Assembly (NCBI RefSeq): GCF_000513115.1
Contig: NZ_BAUU01000013.1
Location: forward strand, 1 to 64,000
DNA from: Halalkalibacter hemicellulosilyticusJCM 9152
Lineage (GTDB): Bacteria > Bacillota > Bacilli > Bacillales > Bacillaceae_D
Reading direction: 5' to 3'
DNA length: 64,000 nucleotides
In this document: positions 17,428 to 26,767 of the stretch, in pieces
Layout of the letters: each line of letters begins with the position of its first letter
Position numbering within the stretch: the stretch's first letter is position 1
The notes under the pieces: generated by a model
What the model saw: the letters and a program-made list of their open reading frames with translations, nothing else
The model's database searches: none
Told to the model about the DNA's origin: nothing
Translations under genes and position numbers: made by a program

Positions 17428-17520
17428 CTTAGTATTAGTCGATGTTCGTTTGAGGTTATTTTAAGTATAATTAATGAAATGAAGAAAGTTGAGAATATTT
17501 AATCATATTTATCATTTTTG

Positions 17521-17547
17521 TGAAACCTATAGTAGGGAGCATTCGTA
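17521..17547 (+). promoter_or_regulatory. Sigma-W type promoter of yqeZ-floA-yqfB
   Basis: TGAAAC (17521-17526) and CGTA (17544-17547) are separated by 17 bases, matching the ECF sigma-W consensus. The operon behind it is a known sigma-W target in B. subtilis, so envelope-stress control is likely here too. Confidence 0.75.
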
Positions 17548-17585
17548 TACGTTATTATGACATCAAAGAAGGGAGGGTTTAATTC

Positions 17586-18917
17586 ATGAGAAAGCACATG
17601 TTACGTTTTTCGTTCGTTTGTATCATGATGGCCTTGTTCTTAATACCAGTGCAAGCTCTTGTTCACAGCAACAATGAGGAAGCAGGACGTCCAGTTATCT
17701 TTTTTATTCCTGTTGAGCAAACGGTTGAACGTGGCCTTGAAGCATTTATGAATCGTTCATTTGAAGCAGCTTTTGAAGCTGGAGCAGATCATATCGTATT
17801 AGAGATGAATACACCAGGTGGAGCAGTGGATGCGGCAGGAAATATTGCGAAGCTTATTCAAGATACAGATATCCCGATTACAACGTTTGTGAACCCTGAC
17901 GCGATTTCAGCAGGTGCCTATATTGCGCTAAATACAGATCAGATTGTTATGCATCCAAATGCGAGTATGGGCTCTGCAGCTGTTATTGATGGAGCGGGAA
18001 ATGCAGCAGATGAAAAAACACAATCTTATTGGTTGAGTCGAATGGAGGCGGCAGCACAATTAAATGGTCGTGATCCTATCTATGCGTTAGCTATGGCCGA
18101 TCGAAATATTGACCTACCTGAAGTGAGAGCGCCTGAAGGAGAGCTATTAACATTAGGTGCTAATCAAGCTCTGGAAGTAAATTATGCAGAAGCTATTGCA
18201 AGTGACCGTTCGGAATTACTTGAGTTTATTGGATTAGATAATGCAATTATAGAAGATATGGAAGTTAGTTTTGCGGAGCAATTAGCACGTTTTGTGACAA
18301 ATCCAATTGTGATTCCAATCTTACTGTCTATTGGCAGTTTAGGTCTAGTATTAGAGCTGTACTCACCTGGTTTTGGCGTACCTGGCATTATGGGAGCCTC
18401 TGCTTTATTGCTTTTCTTTTTTGGTCATATGATTGCAGGCTTTGCTGGCTGGGAATCGTTTATCTTATTAGGAGTCGGTTTCACGTTAATTTTAATTGAA
18501 ATATTTATTCCTGGATTTGGAATATTTGGTTTACTTGGCATTGGTTCAGTTATCGGTGGAATGTTGTTAGCTTCATTTTCAATGACAAGTATGTTGATCT
18601 ACATTGCGATTGCGGTTATTGTGACAGCTGTTGCAGCTGTATTGATCTTTAAATATTTTGGGTTCAGAGGGCCGATGAAGAAAATGGTCTTAACTGATTC
18701 AACTAGCAATGAAAAAGGGTACATTACAAATGAAACGAGAAAAGAGCTAGTTGGACAAATTGGTGAAACATTAACCCCCCTTCGTCCTGCGGGTTCAGCC
18801 GTTTTTGATAATGAACGGCTTGACGTTGTCAGTGAGGGAGGATATATTGAACAAGGAAGCAAAATTGAGATTGTCTATACGGCAGGCTCAAGAATTGTTG
18901 TCAGAGAAAGTAAATAA
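17586..18917 (+). CDS. yqeZ: NfeD-family membrane serine protease-like protein YqeZ
   Basis: This is a long NfeD protein (443 residues): signal peptide, ClpP/SppA-like protease domain (about residues 35-230), several membrane helices (240-360) and a C-terminal OB-fold (375-443, GETLTPLRPAGSAVF). The likely Ser-Lys dyad is S108 in AISAGAYIA and K144. NfeD proteins work with flotillins; floA follows 21 bases later. In B. subtilis the operon is induced by sigma-W in response to membrane-active agents, and a matching promoter lies at 17521. The ATG is preceded by AAGGGAGGG. Confidence 0.92.
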   Translation: MRKHMLRFSFVCIMMALFLIPVQALVHSNNEEAGRPVIFFIPVEQTVERGLEAFMNRSFEAAFEAGADHIVLEMNTPGGAVDAAGNIAKLIQDTDIPITTFVNPDAISAGAYIALNTDQIVMHPNASMGSAAVIDGAGNAADEKTQSYWLSRMEAAAQLNGRDPIYALAMADRNIDLPEVRAPEGELLTLGANQALEVNYAEAIASDRSELLEFIGLDNAIIEDMEVSFAEQLARFVTNPIVIPILLSIGSLGLVLELYSPGFGVPGIMGASALLLFFFGHMIAGFAGWESFILLGVGFTLILIEIFIPGFGIFGLLGIGSVIGGMLLASFSMTSMLIYIAIAVIVTAVAAVLIFKYFGFRGPMKKMVLTDSTSNEKGYITNETRKELVGQIGETLTPLRPAGSAVFDNERLDVVSEGGYIEQGSKIEIVYTAGSRIVVRESK

Positions 18918-18938
18918 TTTTTGTAGGAGGAATGGAAA

Positions 18939-19937
18939 ATGCCATTAGATGCAGGAAATATTACGGTGCTCGTTGGTCTTGCGATTATTTTAATTTTGTT
19001 GGCTGTATTATTTACGTTTGTTCCAGTCATGCTTTGGATTTCGGCGTTAGCAGCTGGGGTGAAAATTGGAATTTTTGAATTAGTTGGAATGCGGTTACGT
19101 CGAGTTATTCCGGCGCGTGTTGTTAATCCATTAATTAAAGCGGTTAAGGCAGGTCTTGACCTAAGTACATCAAAGTTAGAAGGACACTACTTAGCTGGTG
19201 GTAATGTTGACCGTGTTGTTAATGCACTAATCGCGGCGCAGCGTGCCAACATTGATCTTAGCTTTGAGCGTGCAGCAGCGATTGATTTAGCTGGACGTGA
19301 TGTATTAGAAGCAGTTCAAATGAGTGTTAACCCGAAAGTCATTGAAACACCATTTATTGCCGGTGTAGCGATGGATGGGATTGAAGTGAAAGCGAAGGCT
19401 CGTATTACGGTACGTGCCAACATCGATCGATTAGTCGGTGGTGCTGGAGAAGATACGGTTATTGCCCGTGTAGGTGAAGGGATTGTTTCGACAATCGGTT
19501 CTGCGGATAACCACAAGAAAGTTCTTGAAAATCCAGATATGATTTCACAAACGGTATTAGGTAAGGGTCTTGATGCTGGTACAGCGTTTGAAATTTTGTC
19601 AATTGATATTGCCGATATTGATATTGGTAAAAATATTGGGGCAGAATTACAAACAGACCAAGCAGAAGCTGATAAGAAAATTGCTCAAGCGAAAGCAGAA
19701 GAGCGTCGTGCTATGGCCGTTGCTCATGAGCAAGAGATGAAGGCTCGAGTTGAAGAAATGCGTGCGAAGGTTGTTGAAGCGGAAGCGGAAGTACCTATGG
19801 CGCTTTCAGAGGCATTACGCCAAGGAAATATGGGTGTCATGGATTACATGAACTATCAAAATGTAATGGCAGATACTGATATGCGTGATTCTATTAGCAA
19901 AGCTTCTGATGACACAAACGGTAAAAACAAAGATTAA
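18939..19937 (+). CDS. floA: Flotillin-like protein FloA
   Basis: FloA scaffolds ordered membrane microdomains. The 332-residue protein has an N-terminal hydrophobic hairpin region (residues 8-40), an SPFH/PHB domain, and an Ala/Glu-rich coiled coil (about 235-290, [20 protein letters not shown]) used for oligomerisation. It sits between yqeZ and yqfB as in B. subtilis. The ATG follows TAGGAGGAA. Confidence 0.96.
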   Translation: MPLDAGNITVLVGLAIILILLAVLFTFVPVMLWISALAAGVKIGIFELVGMRLRRVIPARVVNPLIKAVKAGLDLSTSKLEGHYLAGGNVDRVVNALIAAQRANIDLSFERAAAIDLAGRDVLEAVQMSVNPKVIETPFIAGVAMDGIEVKAKARITVRANIDRLVGGAGEDTVIARVGEGIVSTIGSADNHKKVLENPDMISQTVLGKGLDAGTAFEILSIDIADIDIGKNIGAELQTDQAEADKKIAQAKAEERRAMAVAHEQEMKARVEEMRAKVVEAEAEVPMALSEALRQGNMGVMDYMNYQNVMADTDMRDSISKASDDTNGKNKD

Positions 19938-19982
19938 TAAAAATGAAAAATGACAATCCTCCCAAAATAGGAAAGGAGGAAC

Positions 19983-20516
19983 ATGATGAATATTATTGAA
20001 TTAATCATGTCGAACTTACTGCCATTTATTATTATTGTTGGTGGGTTGATTAGCTTTTTTGGTCGGATGACGAAGGAAAACAATGAGAAACAGCAACGTC
20101 AGCAAATGCCTGCTGGTCAACAGCAAGAAGAGACGAAAGCTGAAACGACCAATGAAAAACAAATCGATTGGCGAGACCTCTTTAACACAGATGAATTTGA
20201 ACAAAAGACATCATGGCCTGGTTCTGAACCTGTAAAAGCAAGTGAAGTTGAACAACAGAATTCAGATCTTAAGCAAGAGCAAGAAAAACAACGTGAGAAA
20301 AAACGCAAACTTGATGAGCGATTAAAAGAAATTCGAAAACGTTCTAGTGCTCAGTCTGAACAACCTGTCGCATCTGAGTCGAATGGATTGAACTTACAAT
20401 TTGATCAAATTTCGAATAAAGAAGCGATGAAGGGTGTTGTTTGGGCTGAGGTGCTTGGGCGACCACGCGCAAGACAGCCTCATCAAACATTTGTGCGAAA
20501 TCGAAGAAATGGATAA
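19983..20516 (+). CDS. yqfB: YqfB-like protein of the floA operon
   Basis: This protein of 177 residues has one N-terminal membrane helix (about residues 5-24), a charged coiled-coil-like region (KQEQEKQREKKRKLDERLKE near 95-118) and a C-terminal segment EAMKGVVWAEVLGRPRARQP. The position directly after floA and the layout point to YqfB, although B. subtilis yqfB is shorter. The function is unknown; it may assist the NfeD-flotillin complex. The start ATG ATG follows GGAAAGGAGG. Confidence 0.7.
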   Translation: MMNIIELIMSNLLPFIIIVGGLISFFGRMTKENNEKQQRQQMPAGQQQEETKAETTNEKQIDWRDLFNTDEFEQKTSWPGSEPVKASEVEQQNSDLKQEQEKQREKKRKLDERLKEIRKRSSAQSEQPVASESNGLNLQFDQISNKEAMKGVVWAEVLGRPRARQPHQTFVRNRRNG

Positions 20517-20518
20517 TG

Positions 20519-20556
20519 AAAAAGAGCATGGGGTTCAATCCTGTGCTCTTTTTTCT
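20519..20556 (+). terminator. Terminator of yqeZ-floA-yqfB
   Basis: AAAAAGAGCA and TGCTCTTTTTT pair around a loop directly after the yqfB stop. Confidence 0.85.
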
Positions 20557-20712
20557 TGCTTTATAGTATATATTAGGTGAAATGGTCTAAATATGAGAAA
20601 TAAATAAGGAACGAATTGCAAAAAAATAAGTGAGCTAGGAGAAGAATGACTCTTGGAAAAACCAGCCCAAGAATAGTTCTTCTCTTTTGTTTTGCAACAT
20701 AGAGATATAAGA

Positions 20713-20742
20713 GGCCACTGAAAATCAACTTTTTCAGTACCT
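20713..20742. repeat. GGCCACTGAAAA hairpin
   Basis: ACTGAAAA and TTTTCAGT pair within this short element. It shares the ACTGAAAA...TTTTTCAGT arms with the GGGCACT hairpins at 13367 and 20844. Confidence 0.5.
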
Positions 20743-20843
20743 TTAATTTGATTAGCAATGGCTTCACTCGTTGCTCACTTGATATGAGAAACCCTCTCGT
20801 ATCAAGCGTCCAAATCAGGCAACGGCTTCGCTCATTGCTTAAA

Positions 20844-20884
20844 GGGCACTAAAAAGGTTAAAAAAACAAACTTTTTCAGTGCCC
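20844..20884. repeat. GGGCACTGAAAAAGTT hairpin, copy 2
   Basis: GGGCACT and AGTGCCC close a hairpin with AAAAGGTT / AACTTTTT-like inner arms. It is related to copy 1 at 13367-13406 and lies 26 bases before yqfC. Confidence 0.6.
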
Positions 20885-20909
20885 TTATATAAGAGAGGGG
20901 GGTCTCGAT

Positions 20910-21203
20910 ATGAAGAAGTGGCGTCAACAAGTGCGAAGCTGGATGAGTAAGAAGATGGGCCTACCCGCTGATGTAATGATGGACCTGCCGCGGATTACAA
21001 TGATTGGCCAACTTCATATTTATATAGAGAATCATCGAGGTGTTTTACGGTTTTCCAATCAAGAATTACGGTTGTTATTGAAACAGGGTCAGCTTTTGAT
21101 AAAAGGAGATCAATTTGTTATTAAAACGATCCTGCCTGAAGAATTACTGTTAGAAGGAAGAATAGACCAAGTGATTTATGTTGATGAGAAAAAAAGTACA
21201 TAA
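20910..21203 (+). CDS. yqfC: Sporulation protein YqfC
   Basis: YqfC is a small conserved spore-former protein; in B. subtilis yqfCD belongs to the mother-cell sigma-E regulon and yqfD is needed for sporulation. The 97-residue sequence has the family core (LPADVMMDLPRITMIG, VLRFSNQELRLLL). ATG follows GAGAGGGGGG. The yqfD start lies about 30 bases downstream. Confidence 0.9.
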   Translation: MKKWRQQVRSWMSKKMGLPADVMMDLPRITMIGQLHIYIENHRGVLRFSNQELRLLLKQGQLLIKGDQFVIKTILPEELLLEGRIDQVIYVDEKKST

Positions 21204-21233
21204 AAATTGTTTATTGTTAAGGAGGGGTTGTTA

Positions 21234-22427
21234 TTGAGGAATCAATGGCTGTCTAATATCTCAGGAGTTGTCCGCATTCGAGTAACTGGGAGATATGTGG
21301 AACAATTTTTAAATCGCTGTATAAATGATGGTGTTACGATATGGAATGTTAAACGGGTGAATGATGGCGCAATCACTGCATCTCTCCATTTAGAGGATGT
21401 TAAGCGGTTAAGGCCGTTGCTAAGACAATCTCAGTGTAAAATAGTGTTTACCCATCGAATAGGATGGCCATTTCTATTAAAGAGCATGAGAAGTAGACTG
21501 GGATTCGTTGCAGGTTTAGCTGTATTCTTTGTTCTTATTCTTTTGTTATCTAATATCGTTTGGAATATTGAGGTGAAGGGAGCATCCCCGAAGGTTGAGA
21601 ATGAATTGCGTCAAGTCATTCAGGAACTCGGAGTGAAACGAGGTGTGTTTCAATTTTCAATACCGAATGTAGAATATATACAACGTGAAGTAAGTGAACG
21701 AGTTGAAGATGCAACATGGATTGGTGTACGTCAAAAAGGGACAACTTATGAGTTTGAAGTCGTTGAACAGCAATTACCTGAAGAGGCGGAGCGTTATAGT
21801 CCTCGACATTTAGTAGCGACTAAGGAAGCGATTATTTATAAAGTTTTTGTTGAACATGGACAATCAGTAGTGAAAAAAAATGATTTTGTTCGTGAAGGAG
21901 ACCTTCTAGTATCAGGGTACATCGGTAAAGAGGGAGAAGAAGAACAGCAAATTGTTGCTGCACAAGCAGAGATACTTGGTGAAATTTGGTACAAGTCTGA
22001 GGTGGAAGTACCATTAGAAGCATTGTTTACAACATTAACTGGGGAGCGAAAGGTTAAACACCATTTGGAGATTGGTGGAAAATCATTACCTATTTGGGGG
22101 TTTGGGAACCATTCATTTGAGCAGGTAGAACAAGATAATCATGTGAAGCCCATTCGCTTTTTTCAATGGACATTGCCGATTTCATATGAACGTGTAACCT
22201 ATTACGAATCAGCTGATTATGAACGGACATATACAAAAGACGAAGCGGTTGCTGCCGCAAAAAAAAGAGCGAAAGCGGAACTTATACAGCATTTGCCGAA
22301 TGATGCCCAAGTGATTGGAGAAAAAGTTTTGCACGAAGCACTTGAGAATGGTAAAGTTAAGTTACAAATACATTACCAAGTAATAGAAGATATTACATCG
22401 GAGCAGCCGATTATTCAAGGAGATTGA
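21234..22427 (+). CDS. yqfD: Sporulation protein YqfD
   Basis: YqfD (397 residues here, 398 in B. subtilis) is a bitopic membrane protein required for efficient sporulation; relatives are called SpoIV-like YqfD. A single membrane helix lies near residues 85-110, after a small N-terminal domain, with the larger part outside. The TTG at 21234 is chosen because AAGGAGGGG lies upstream; the frame also opens at 21207, before that site. Its last codons overlap the phoH start. Confidence 0.92.
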   Translation: MRNQWLSNISGVVRIRVTGRYVEQFLNRCINDGVTIWNVKRVNDGAITASLHLEDVKRLRPLLRQSQCKIVFTHRIGWPFLLKSMRSRLGFVAGLAVFFVLILLLSNIVWNIEVKGASPKVENELRQVIQELGVKRGVFQFSIPNVEYIQREVSERVEDATWIGVRQKGTTYEFEVVEQQLPEEAERYSPRHLVATKEAIIYKVFVEHGQSVVKKNDFVREGDLLVSGYIGKEGEEEQQIVAAQAEILGEIWYKSEVEVPLEALFTTLTGERKVKHHLEIGGKSLPIWGFGNHSFEQVEQDNHVKPIRFFQWTLPISYERVTYYESADYERTYTKDEAVAAAKKRAKAELIQHLPNDAQVIGEKVLHEALENGKVKLQIHYQVIEDITSEQPIIQGD

Positions 22428-23392
22428 GTCTATTGTCAGAAGTGAAAACAATTACGTTAGAAGTCAAAAATGCCAACGAGACACAAGCGCTCATTGGACC
22501 AAATGATCGTCACCTACAAAGAATTGAGGAGCAATTGGGTGTTACACTTGTAACGAGAGGTGAAGAAGTACTCGTTACAGGGAACGATTCTCAAGCTGAG
22601 CTCGTTCAACATATATTAATGACTCTTACACAACTTATTCGAAAAGGTATTACGATTTCTGAGCGTGATGTTGTATATGCAATCAAACTAGCTGAATCAA
22701 ATCGTCTCGATGAATTGGTGGATTTATATGATGAGCCTGTTGCTACAACGATTAAAGGTAAACCGATAATGGCGAAAACGTTAGGGCAGCGCCATTATGT
22801 AACAGCATTAAGGCAACGGGATATGGTTTTTGGAATAGGGCCTGCTGGAACAGGAAAGACTTATTTAGCTGTAGTAATGGCTGTTGCGTCGCTAAAGGCT
22901 GGTCATGTGAAACGAATTGTATTGACAAGACCGGCAGTAGAGGCTGGAGAAAGTCTAGGGTTCTTACCAGGTGATTTAAAAGAAAAAGTTGACCCTTATT
23001 TGAGACCGTTATATGATGCATTACACGATGTATTAGGAACAGAGCATACGACACGTCTGATGGAAAGAGGAACAATTGAAGTTGCGCCACTTGCTTATAT
23101 GAGAGGTCGTACTCTTGATGATGCATTTGTTATTTTAGATGAAGCCCAAAATACGACACCAGAACAAATGAAAATGTTTCTTACACGACTTGGTTTTGGA
23201 TCAAAAATGGTTATCAATGGCGACTTAACACAGGTTGATCTACCACGTGGGAAAAAATCAGGTTTGAGAGTTGCTATGGACATCCTGCAAAATGTTTCTG
23301 CAATTGGGTTTATTTTCTTGCAACAAGCAGACGTTGTTAGGCATACGCTTGTTCAACAAATAGTAAATGCCTATGACCAGCACAGTGAATGA
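22424..23392 (+). CDS. phoH: PhoH-family ATPase
   Basis: PhoH is a P-loop NTPase with an N-terminal KH-like region, widely linked to RNA metabolism and found beside ybeY. Walker A is GPAGTGKT (residues 139-146) and Walker B is FVILDEAQN with the following TPEQMKMFLTR. The length of 322 residues is normal. The start TTG overlaps the yqfD stop; a second TTG at 22433 is also possible. The phoH-pgpH-ybeY-dgkA order matches other Bacillaceae. Confidence 0.94.
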   Translation: MSLLSEVKTITLEVKNANETQALIGPNDRHLQRIEEQLGVTLVTRGEEVLVTGNDSQAELVQHILMTLTQLIRKGITISERDVVYAIKLAESNRLDELVDLYDEPVATTIKGKPIMAKTLGQRHYVTALRQRDMVFGIGPAGTGKTYLAVVMAVASLKAGHVKRIVLTRPAVEAGESLGFLPGDLKEKVDPYLRPLYDALHDVLGTEHTTRLMERGTIEVAPLAYMRGRTLDDAFVILDEAQNTTPEQMKMFLTRLGFGSKMVINGDLTQVDLPRGKKSGLRVAMDILQNVSAIGFIFLQQADVVRHTLVQQIVNAYDQHSE

Positions 23393-23457
23393 AACCATAC
23401 TAGGCGTTGAAACGTTTAATCTAGTAAAAGTATTAAATAAGTGACGTTGCATTTATT

Positions 23458-23502
23458 TGAAAAGTCCTGCTATAAGCTGCTATTATGGCTGGGCTTTTAT
23501 TT
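23458..23502 (+). terminator. Probable terminator after phoH
   Basis: AAAGTCC and GGGCTTT arms enclose GCTAT-rich inner pairs, followed by a short T-rich stretch. It separates yqfC-yqfD-phoH from pgpH. Confidence 0.55.
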
Positions 23503-23595
23503 AACCAACATACACATAGATCATACGTGAATACTGTCAGTGCTTAGAGAATGAACAATTTTTGATCGCTTTTCTTAAAAGTTGGGGTGAAATTG

Positions 23596-25778
23596 ATGAA
23601 AAAACAATCACCGATTGATCAATTAAAATGGTGGCAACGCCTAAGGGATCATCGTTACATACGTATTATATTATTCATGATTGTGAGCATAATTTTATAC
23701 TTTTTGATGGTTGGGAATATTATACATGATACGTTAGATGTCAGACTTTCTGAAATGGCTGACCGAGATATCCGTGCGCCCATTACAGTTGAGCATAGGT
23801 CTGAAACTGATGAGAGACGAGCAGAAGCTCGAGATTCCATCGCCCCTGTTTATGAATTAAAGCGCGAATATGCCGAGAACCAGGTACGCAAAGTGCATGA
23901 TATATTTGATCTTATTACTCAAGTTCGTAATGAAGAGGAAGAAGAGCTTGAAGAAGAGGAGCTTGAGGAGGATGAACTTCCTTTAAGTACAGAAGAGGAA
24001 TTACTTGAAGATCGTCTTGTGTATATAAAGGAGGTACTCTCTCCTGGGACAAGCAATGATCTGTCTGATGATACACTGTTAACTTTTTTACAAGCGACTG
24101 ATTCACAATTGCAAATAGCGCGAGAATCGACTACCAATGCGGTTTATGAAATTATGAGTGAATCGATTTCGACGCGTGATGTATCTGATGCCAAGCGAGA
24201 AGTTGAGAACCAAATTGCGATTTCTACCGTAAGTAATCGATTATTGGACGCAATGGTCGAAGTGGCACAATTTGCGATTATACCGAATTATATTTATGAT
24301 GCCGATGCGACCCAGCAACTTCGTGAGGAAGCTGCTGAAAATGTCGAGCCAGTTCTTATTCGTGAAGGAGAGCTTCTCGTTCGTGAAGGTGAAATGATCA
24401 ACCATGAGGTTTATGAACAATTGCGACTAGTTGGTTTATTAGATGATCAAGTGCATTTTCTACCTTATATCGGACTCGCCATGTTAGTTATTTTAATGAT
24501 GGCGATGTTATCTTACTATTTAAGCCAAGCTAAGACGTCTGTTCAAACGAATAACAGCCATCTACTCATGTTTATTATCATTTTCTTAATTACGGTTATT
24601 TTAATGAAAGTCGTTAGTTTATTAGAAGTAATAGAAATTATCGGATTAGCCTATGCTGTACCTGTTTCACTCGGAGCGATGCTGATTACGCTATTGATTC
24701 ATACTCGAATTGCTTTGTTTACAAGTGTCATGTTCGCGATAATGGGTAGTGTCTTCTTTAATAATGATACGGTAGGTACATTTAATTTCACGTATGGATT
24801 TTATATGCTGTTTAGTGGATTTGCAGGCGCTTATTTCCTCGAGAAGTCGAATCGAGTATCTCGAATACTTCGTGCAGGCTTGTTCGTTTCAGGTATTAAT
24901 ATCGTCGTTGTCGTAACGTTGCTCTTCCTAAAATCTGTTCAGCCTTCTTGGATTGAGTTAGGTATGCATCTTGGTTTCGCCTTTTTATCGGGTTTTGTAG
25001 CGTCTGTTTTAACAATTGGGCTATTACCGTTTTTAGAAGCAGGGTTTGGAATATTATCTCTACACGACTAATAGAATTGTCAAGCCCGAATCATCCACTG
25101 CTAAGAAAAATTTTAGTCGAAGCTCCAGGTACGTACCATCACAGTGTGGTCGTTGGAAACTTATCAGAGGGGGCTTGTGAGGTAATTGGTGAAAATGGTT
25201 TACTCGCCCGTGTTGCTTCTTATTATCATGATTTAGGAAAGACGAAGCGTCCTCATTTCTTTATCGAAAATCAAATGAAAATGGAAAATCCACATGATAA
25301 AATATCACCACAGTTAAGTCGAACCATTATAACGGCACACCCTTATGATGGGGCAGAAATGCTTAGAGAATATAAAATGCCTAAGGAAATCATTGATATT
25401 GCGGAGCAACATCATGGAACATCATTGTTGAAGTATTTCTATCATAAGGCAAACCAAGAAAGTGAACAGGAGATTCCTGAATCCCAGTTCCGCTATCCAG
25501 GTCCGAAGCCGCAAACAAAGGTATCAGCTATTGTGGCTATTGCAGACAGTGTAGAAGCAGCTGTTCGTTCGATGCAAAAGCCAACACTAGATAAAATTGA
25601 ATCTCTAGTACGTAAGATTATTAGGGACAAGCTAGAAGATGGTCAGTTTGATGAGTCAGATTTGACATTAAAAGAATTGGATCAAGTTGCATTATCAATG
25701 TGTGAAACGTTAAAGGGAACATTTCATCAGCGAATTGAGTACCCAGAAGATCTAAAAGGAAAGGGAGATAAAAAATGA
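23596..25778 (+). CDS. pgpH: 7TM-HD family cyclic-di-AMP phosphodiesterase PgpH (YqfF; one-base deletion)
   Basis: PgpH degrades c-di-AMP, which controls potassium and wall homeostasis. An extracellular domain (about residues 45-275) lies between the first helix and a block of membrane helices (about 285-490). The cytoplasmic HD domain follows, with YHHSVVVGNL, YYHDLGKTKRP, AHPYDG and EQHHGTSL supplying the metal ligands. The frame breaks at 25069-25074: adding one T gives HDLIELSSPNHPLLRKIL, the expected junction, and about 727 residues. ATG at 23596 follows TTGGGGTG. The 3' end overlaps ybeY. Confidence 0.9.
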
Positions 25779-26245
25779 GTGTCATTATTGACCTTATTGA
25801 TGAAACAGAGACTTTACAGGAGTCACATAAACTCCTTGTTGAACAAATGATAGTAAAGACTATTGAATATGAACAGATAGAAGGAGAGGTCGAAGTGTCT
25901 GTTACTTTTGTTGACGAAAAGCAAATTCAACAAATCAATGCACAATACCGTAATAAGGACCATCCTACAGATGTGATCTCTTTTGCATTAAATGAAGAAT
26001 CAGAGGAAGAAGTTCGTGTCATAAGTGATGATTTGCCAAATATGTTAGGTGATATTATTATTTCGGTTGTCCATATTCAAAGGCAGGCAGATGAATACAA
26101 TCATTCGTTTGAACGAGAGCTCGGTTTTTTAACGGTTCATGGTATGTTACATTTACTAGGTTATGATCATTTAACAGAAGCCGAAGAGAAGGAAATGTTC
26201 TCGAGGCAAGAGAACATATTGATGGATTATGGGCTTACAAGATAG
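25775..26245 (+). CDS. ybeY: Endoribonuclease YbeY
   Basis: YbeY is a zinc-dependent endoribonuclease used in 16S rRNA 3' maturation and ribosome quality control. The zinc motif HGMLHLLGYDH gives H122, H126 and H132; the conserved Arg/Asp region TDVISFAL lies before it. The length of 156 residues is typical. The ATG overlaps the pgpH stop, and dgkA starts inside its last codons. Confidence 0.96.
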   Translation: MSVIIDLIDETETLQESHKLLVEQMIVKTIEYEQIEGEVEVSVTFVDEKQIQQINAQYRNKDHPTDVISFALNEESEEEVRVISDDLPNMLGDIIISVVHIQRQADEYNHSFERELGFLTVHGMLHLLGYDHLTEAEEKEMFSRQENILMDYGLTR

Positions 26246-26618
26246 AAATAGACGCGGCTTTAAACGACTGCTTAAATCATTTTATTATGCATCACAAGGG
26301 CTTGTTTATGTGCTTAAGCATGAACAAAATATGAATATTCATTTTATTGTTGCCGTAATTACTCTATTGGGCGCGTACTTTTTAAGTGTTCCGTTGATCC
26401 ACTGGCTCATTCTATTACTAGTCATAGCCGGCATGTTTGCTTTAGAAATTATGAACACGGCTATTGAACGTACGGTTGACTTAGTGACAAATGAGTATCA
26501 TCCATTAGCTAAACGTGCAAAGGATATTGCTGCTGCGGGCGTGTTTATTTATTGCTTCTTTGCCGTTGTAATAGGTATACTTATATTTCTACCTCCGTTA
26601 TTGGAGCTATTGTCATAA
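26229..26618 (+). CDS. dgkA: Diacylglycerol/undecaprenol kinase
   Basis: This small integral-membrane kinase of 129 residues has three helices. The family signature EIMNTAIERTVDLVT lies near residues 75-90 and contains the catalytic Glu and Asn; HPLAKRAKDIAAAGVF follows. In Gram-positives the enzyme phosphorylates undecaprenol to feed wall synthesis. The start overlaps ybeY by 17 bases, indicating translational coupling. Confidence 0.93.
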   Translation: MGLQDRNRRGFKRLLKSFYYASQGLVYVLKHEQNMNIHFIVAVITLLGAYFLSVPLIHWLILLLVIAGMFALEIMNTAIERTVDLVTNEYHPLAKRAKDIAAAGVFIYCFFAVVIGILIFLPPLLELLS

Positions 26619-26767
26619 TGGAATGGTTTATGTTTAGTGAAAAACGTCTATCTTAATGGTATGGGTCATTCGGATTAACGAGTAATGTCTGTAAGGCTTA
26701 GTATAAGTACCATTAAGAAAAAGTTTGCTTTATGTTTCTTATGGTTGGGAGAGGGGTACTTTCAGTC

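Larger units (their letters stand above)
20517..20909 (+). other. 393-bp intergenic region packed with hairpins
   Basis: No gene is supported. After the yqfB terminator come an imperfect stem near 20640-20690 ending in a T-rich stretch, a GGCCACTGAAAA hairpin (20713-20742), a pair of related arms GCAATGGCTTCACTCGTTGC and GCAACGGCTTCGCTCATTGC enclosing a CTTGATA...TATCAAG hairpin, and a GGGCACT hairpin (20844-20884). This looks like a composite of dispersed palindromic elements. Confidence 0.65.

Noticed and set aside
22752-23126. 124-codon ORF antisense to phoH
   Set aside because: It overlaps the conserved P-loop region of phoH and shows no family resemblance.
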